Assembly: GCA_918807975.1 (NCBI GenBank)
Contig: OU964925.1
Span: 24,835,608-24,899,607 of the forward strand
Direction: 5' to 3'
Length of the DNA stretch: 64,000 bases
Origin: Aplidium turbinatum
Taxonomy: Eukaryota > Chordata > Ascidiacea > Aplousobranchia > Polyclinidae
In this document: positions 58,119-64,000 of the stretch, in pieces
Numbering within the stretch: position 1 is the stretch's first letter
Layout of the letters: each line of letters begins with the position of its first letter
Program-made: the position numbers and the translations under genes
Notes under the pieces: model-generated
What the model was told of the DNA's origin: nothing
What the model saw: the letters and a program-made list of their open reading frames with translations, nothing else
The model's database searches: none

Positions 58119-58183
58119 TAAGGGAGTCGAACCTATGTTAATGCGGCCCGCTAACCGCTACGCAAACTTGCCACTGGAAAATG
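58119..58183 (-). repeat. tRNA-like pseudogene or SINE head
   Basis: On the minus strand GTTTGCGTAGCGGTTAGCGG resembles a tRNA D arm and is followed by a perfect B box GGTTCGACTCC. The acceptor and T stems do not pair properly, so it is not a working tRNA. Confidence 0.4.
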
Positions 58184-58189
58184 AAGTCG

Positions 58190-61100
58190 TCCTTATAACG
58201 TAACGACATAGAAACCCATGTGCGACTTAGTGCTTAACCTCTACATTTATACGCTCGAGTTCAGTTGAATAGAAAACTGTGAAACAGGAGCCCGAGGAAT
58301 GCAAATCTCTATTATTTTCACACTGGTGCAAATTTCTCCTACCGCTAAGTATTTTAATAGTTGAAAGTTTTTGCTGTCAAGTGAAACAAGCCAGGCTGCA
58401 GTCACTGACGTAAACACAATGTTTATGTGAAAACGTTGTCAGCAAACGAACTACATTTTGCAATGGTTCAAATACGAGTAAAGTGTGAGATAAAATACGT
58501 GCGTTATTAAAGAAGGTAATACAATAAAAAGCCACTTTTATCTGTGAAAAATAATTATAAAGTATTTCCCATAAAAATGGGGTTAGAAACCGAAAGATAG
58601 CCACGGTCAGTGCTACGATTTGTGTTTGGCAAGTTATATGTGATAAGTTGACAACTTTTGTCAGTTTTTGGAGTTATCTTGTCAAACAAAATGTTGAAAC
58701 TTTCTGTGCTCTTTTGCTTCTATTTTTGTGATAAAACACTGCAATAGCATTAGCAGAAATACTGAAATCTGTGGGACACTTTCACCTACATTTCCCATGC
58801 TACTTGAACTATATCAGTAACCTAAGCTATTGATCGCAACCATTTTCTTTGGAGATTGAATAACCATGCAGGATTTTTTCATAACATTCAGAAATTATAA
58901 AAATAAAATAGTAGAGTGTTGCAGAAGAATATGAGAAGAATACTTTGCTGATTTCTGTTTTCTTTCATTAAAATTTTGATTGTTTTATTTGAAAAATAAA
59001 AGCATCTCCTTCAGCTCATATGGAGCAAAAATGCTCGTGATAACAGCATTTGCTTCTTCTTTTTCGACCACATTTTGCTACCTATACTTTTTTGACATTG
59101 TTATTTTACGGCCACCTTGCTTTCCTTGGTCGACGTGAGTGCGAAATATTTGAAATTGGAACAACAAATTAAGTGAATTAAGTCTACGTCAGTTGGTTAT
59201 GTAAGGTTAGATGTACCAGCAGCAGACCATCCATTAGTTAAGAAAATCGGAAGATTTAGCAGCTTAATCCACAGACTACTTTTTTTCTTATGCGCTCAAT
59301 TTAAATCGCTGAGTACAAATTACTAATCCACCGATAAACTTCACGCAAATTAATTTTGGATTAACTAATCAGACGATTATATTAATTTGCCGCTAAAAAA
59401 ACCTCGATTGGTGCATCTAACCGTCTTTGAGTAATTGTGGAAGAATTACACAAAACATGTTGTTACCGCGATCGTTAATAATTTATTACGCTTAAAACAT
59501 AATATTGTTGATTTCTCTTAAGCTAATGAATATGCTTTTGTCGTGCAGTGGCTCGGTTTTAATTGTTCGGTCGCGAAGACAAAATACAGATTGTTTTCAG
59601 TGAAACAAGTTACTAAATTTGCATCATCCAAAAAAAGTCCAACTTGGCAGAAAATAGAAGACACAAAATTTATTAATTTTTTTTCAACATGGGAAATCAA
59701 AACATTCTGTGCAAAAAATTTTCCATAAACGTGCGTAGCTTATTTAAAACTTTTTATAGTCAAAATGTGGGTATTCGCAGCGGACCGTATCTTGAATCAA
59801 CTTATTGTTACGCCACTTGGTCAAAACAACTTCACTAGATCTATTTTACTTTTGCCTTATGTTAGAGACAAAAATTGTATTATTTTTTGGCAAATGATCA
59901 CATACCCCACCTTAATCCGATAGCATACAGACTGATACCAAAGTTACAAAAGTGCTCAGATGTTGCAATCCATAAATAACATTTCATAAAACTTTCCAAT
60001 TTTATGAAACGAAATCAAAGAAAACAAGGTTATAAAACCTCAAATATCTTGTTTTTGTACAATTCCACCTGCACTTTATCCTATCGCCATACGCTTGGAA
60101 AGTGTTTTCACAAAGGTCAATTGTCCGACAAACCGCCACTTCTCCGCATGTCCAATCTGTTAGCGTCGCTATAGTGCAATTGCTGGGAAGAACTTAATTT
60201 TGTAAAACCAAAGATATGTACAGTTAAAGTTTATCGTGACACAATTAGCGAAATTAGATAGGACTACGTAATAATTAATCGTCTATTTTTGTTCTCCCAG
60301 TTCGCGTTGCCACATGCAAATGGTAAGCTTGCACCTTCCCGAACCGTTATTAAGACCAAAGCTGTTATTAACTTGTTGCAAAAAGATAGATGTTTGTCAT
60401 TAAGTTTAGGGCTTAATATATGCCACTCCCGATTTATTAAATTACGACTTCGGCATTTGCATTCTGTCGTGAAAAAAACAGCAAAGCGATCCAGACTGAT
60501 TCGTTCTGATTAAAGATCCTTGTTAAATACCGCTTTTGAAGGAGTGGCAACTCCATTAAAACGGCTTCAACGTGGCATGCAAAAAAAGAAAGACCTGAAA
60601 TTGCGGCTGATTACAATTTACTGCATTGCGATTTTTGTGTTGGCTTGACTCTTGGAAATTTTCTTGAGGTATTTTTGTAAACCTACTTTTAAAAATAAAA
60701 AACAGTGACAGTATAAACTTAAAAAGTGGCAGTATCACACTAAATTGATGAAAACAATTTTATTATAGAGCTTTTGCCATTTGCCACACAGGTGTGCCTT
60801 CATCAGTAACCGAGATATTTGCAACAAATATCAGACGAATTTCTTTGTGGAAAAAAAAACAGGCAGCCTACAGGCCTAATTTGGATTCTGTTAACAATAT
60901 CCGGAATATGCCACCAAAGATTACACCATTGTTGTATGCTGATTGGTTGGTGCCTGACCCACATTTATTGAGTATAAGGACTGATCGCATGTTCCCGAAA
61001 TGCTGAAGGTGACTGTTAGTGTGGACTTTGAAGTAAACTGGTGTTATTGCTTTGTAGAACGTATTGACACAGTGCAAGCGTTTTAGCAGAGTCATCATCA

Positions 61101-61930
61101 ATCCAATTACTCAAGCAGGTATCCGAGGCTAAATCAGCGACTTTTTGAAGTGAGAGTGACAGCAAAGACTTTATGCAAGAATTTATGGGTTCTTGAAAGC
61201 CAAGAGGAAAATCTACAGTTTTGCATATTTTGTACATTTACTTTAAATAAATTTTCTTCAGGTTCTCTTCATTCCTGCCGGGTTGGGAACTTAGATTTAG
61301 TTCCTTAGTTAATATCAGAACAAGCAGAAGTCTTACAATACCGTAATAGCCTACAATTGGAAAAGTTTGTCAGTTTTGTGCAAAGCTCAAAAAGTATGCA
61401 ATGGTGATGAGCTCTTGCTGTTTTAGACCAGACATACTGTACATGTTTTGTTTCGGTTATAGTATGTCCTACGAACTATTTCTTTTCAAAAGCCTCCCTA
61501 GTTACCAATGGTACCAGTTTTACACTTTTTTCTAGTAACGGCATTTTTGAGTTGAGGGCTCTTCTTTCGGATCCTTTAATCAGACCTTGCTATAGCAAAT
61601 TCTTCTCCTCTTTCTGGGTCGGTCTCATCTGATCAGAGATGTGAGTTGTCTGTGTGATTTGATTTGGCGGAAATTATACACCACCTTCCCTGTCTGAGAC
61701 AAATCGCAACTCTTATAGCTGTGAAAAATCTAACGACCTTCCATGCGATTAGCAGGTGATGACGCAAGTCTCCTTGCAAGAACGAGCATTTTAGACTAAC
61801 TTGTGCGGTAAGACAAATGAATCATTGGACCAATCAGAAGTTACAGGAACAGCGTTTCAACCAATCAGAAAATTACTGGTAAAACAGAGAAAAAATGCCA
61901 ACACTTTTGATAGAAAGTAAAATAGGCTAA
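58190..61930. other. non-coding, no gene recognised
   Basis: A frame at 60289-60513 (+) begins right after 'ttgttctcccag' and is rich in basic residues, but shows no known motif. Nothing else is recognised. Confidence 0.35.
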
Positions 61931-61939
61931 CTTTTAAAC

Positions 61940-62070
61940 TCTGTCCTGTCTCCCTGTCAGTATGGGAACTTGTGCCCCTTTTGCAGTATGTATTCAACTT
62001 ACATATTTCGACCATGTACTGTTCCTGTTTCCGGCAAATAAACCATTGGTCGATTGATTAATTGATTGAA
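61940..62070 (+). mobile_element. LINE 3'-UTR stub
   Basis: 'gtctccctgtcagtatgggaacttgtg' through 'gttcctgtttccggcaaataaaccattg' and 'attgattaattgattga' matches the 3' UTR and tetranucleotide tail of the LINE at 47325-49170. It is a second, extremely 5'-truncated copy of the same family. Confidence 0.8.
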
Positions 62071-62074
62071 TTTT

Positions 62075-64000
62075 CCATGTTTTAGGGGGGCGGTAGCCCA
62101 AATCGCCTCTCCTTCCTGGATTCGCTACTGGGGCTGAGTGATCTAAGATTGTAGGCTTGGTCGTTGAGAAGATAGTTTGGGCAAAGAGCTAATAAAATCC
62201 CGGTATCCAAAAAATTAAAAACAAAAGTAGGCTATTGAGTAAAGAGGTAGTTTTCTTTAAAGCACGAGGGTCTGTATCAAAAAGTAATTAGATATTACCA
62301 CGGTGTAGCTGAAGAATACACGATGTGTTCTTTAAGTTTTCGCCACCCTGAAAAGGCTGCGGCTTACTGTCCACCAAAACAATCCGGGAGCCTAGTCTAA
62401 AATTACTCTGCGCCCACATGTCAATGCTACTATTACAGAACGTGTGTCGTCATTATATCAACCTTTGGAGCCAAGGGTCTATCCTTTTATCACCCCATGT
62501 TGGCGATGTAGATGTTTACCGAATTACACCAAAAGGCTACGAGATAGATCAATCAGAGGTTGATGTGGGTCTTCGTATGAAATGTGCTCTTGGATAGGGT
62601 TAAGTTTCTATGCTTACGTCGGCTAACAAAGTTTTATTTGTGTTTCGACTTTTTTATGATAATTTGTAAACAAAGTGTTGATGCTGGTTTTGTTTTTATA
62701 GTTGGTGAAGTTGTATTTTGATTCTACAAAGCGCTGAAGAAAAGATAGGTTCCCTCGGCCAAGAGCTTACATACGAGCATCGGGATCCGGAACGTTTGAG
62801 TTTAGGATCAGATTCTGCAGTTATCTTGCATGACACGATTCTTTCTCAATTTTTAATGGAATTGTATTTTGCATTTGTTGCGGAATGTTCAACCAATGTT
62901 TATTTTTGAATAGAAAAAAGTAAACCTAGGGAGTTGAACTTTGGCTTAAACACCCCGAACCGGCGACTATCCTGCGCTTTGGAAAGAGCACGATTATGAA
63001 TTCACCACCGCTTGAGCCTCATGTTTCAGAGCAACACCAATGTCTTTGTGTAATATATTCCAAATATCTTTCATACTTTGCTCCACAAACACAGTGTGAG
63101 AGTGTGTGTGAAAAAGTCCATGTTCCCTTGTGCCATAATTGTGTTGCTTAGTAATCGGTAACTTCAAGAGGATTGTCGCTATCTCGCTCATAAACAGCCT
63201 ATGGTAACCTAACATCAAGCGTCGGTTGATGCCAAAGCGGCTATATTACGCGAAAAGCGAAGCTTGAAACTACATGTTATTTTGATGTTTGAGAGTGTTG
63301 TATTTTGATAAGAAAAATTTTTCTATAGTTTCTAACTTTCTACACTTAATTATTTTTTAAATATCGCAATCACATTATGAACTGTCTGTTAAAAGTAGCA
63401 CAAAGGTGTGACTCACGAATCCCAAACGAAAAAAAGTGTCATGAAGCTAGATTTTATTTAGCATTAGCATGTTAGGGTATTGGCTTAAGGCAGATACCAA
63501 AGATAGTGCTGAAATAAAAATGCGATTTTGGTTTATACAAACTTAGATGTACGATACGCATTTTATGTGTACGTGTCAACACCACTCCTGGCTTTGTCGC
63601 TAACAAAGTAAATAAACAAAGGATTAACACAAGAATTGATTAAATCTTCGACCGCGAGTTTGCGAGACTCATTACCTAAAAATCTTAATAAGACATTGTA
63701 GGAATAGTTTAGTGTTCACGATTCAAAATGCATCAGCGTTTGTCAATAGTCATGTGAGCAATGACGCGCGGTCATTTAATCAAAATGGCGTACTCGGTCC
63801 AATGTTGTGAAATGAAGTCGTCGATCTTCGGCTTTCGAAACAACGACGCAGACACATTATTTCACACTTTTGGCGGTTTTGAGTGTTCTTTCTTGCTATT
63901 TTTCATGTATTTTTAGTGTTTTGTGTCAAAACTTAGAAGCAAAATTTAGATTCCCGACTAAAAGTTATTTTTTTTTTACTCGGCGTCGATCATTCGTGAC
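62075..64000. other. non-coding, no gene recognised
   Basis: Frames at 62718-62909 (+) and 62994-63218 (-) are open and moderately protein-like, but they have no recognisable motif or convincing splice borders. Confidence 0.3.

Noticed and set aside
58119-58183. Functional tRNA gene
   Set aside because: The A-box-like and B-box sequences are present, but acceptor and T stems do not pair and no sensible anticodon loop forms.

Overview
This window looks like nuclear DNA of an AT-rich animal genome, most likely an invertebrate deuterostome and plausibly an ascidian tunicate. That placement is an inference from three things: chordate-type single-copy genes (GAS1, ULK3, SUCLG1), short intron-rich gene structure, and a load of hAT MITEs, CR1/L2-type LINEs, tRNA-derived SINEs and a Penelope-like element. 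No rRNA gene, CRISPR array or bacterial feature is present.

Layout. 1-10.6 kb holds no recognisable host gene; it has a hAT-type MITE with an exact 8-bp target duplication (2217-2872), a decayed LINE tail (about 5.09-5.81 kb) and the 3' end of a Penelope-like element with a hammerhead-like motif (5.84-6.42 kb). 10,703-12,118 (+) is an intact single-exon GAS1-like gene, a GPI-anchored Hedgehog co-receptor type protein. 12.1-28.3 kb is gene-poor and studded with copies of an approximately 88-bp palindromic foldback element, two small hAT MITEs, SINE pieces and an RTE-like LINE tail.

28,627-39,389 (-) is a complete ULK3 kinase gene. I resolved 14 coding exons whose phases all match, giving a 489-residue protein with a kinase domain and MIT-like C-terminal repeats. 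Its introns hold a 1.45-kb hAT element, foldback elements, a near-perfect inverted repeat with probable Penelope N-terminal coding sequence, and a possible zinc-finger exon. 40,238-41,233 (-) is an intact, intronless SUCLG1 (mitochondrial succinyl-CoA ligase alpha), lying about 0.85 kb upstream of ULK3 on the same strand.

41.4-50.5 kb is a transposon pile. A hAT-like MITE is nested inside another copy of itself, both with exact 8-bp duplications, and the pile also holds a third hAT MITE, a tRNA-SINE, a LINE 3' end, a Tigger-like MITE, a composite SINE hairpin and a long CR1/L2-type LINE ORF (47.7-49.15 kb). 50.5-64 kb has no gene I can name; a few open frames with splice-like borders are noted at low confidence.

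Two of the three named genes (GAS1, and ULK3, which acts on GLI factors in vertebrates) belong to Hedgehog signalling. The third is a TCA-cycle housekeeping gene.
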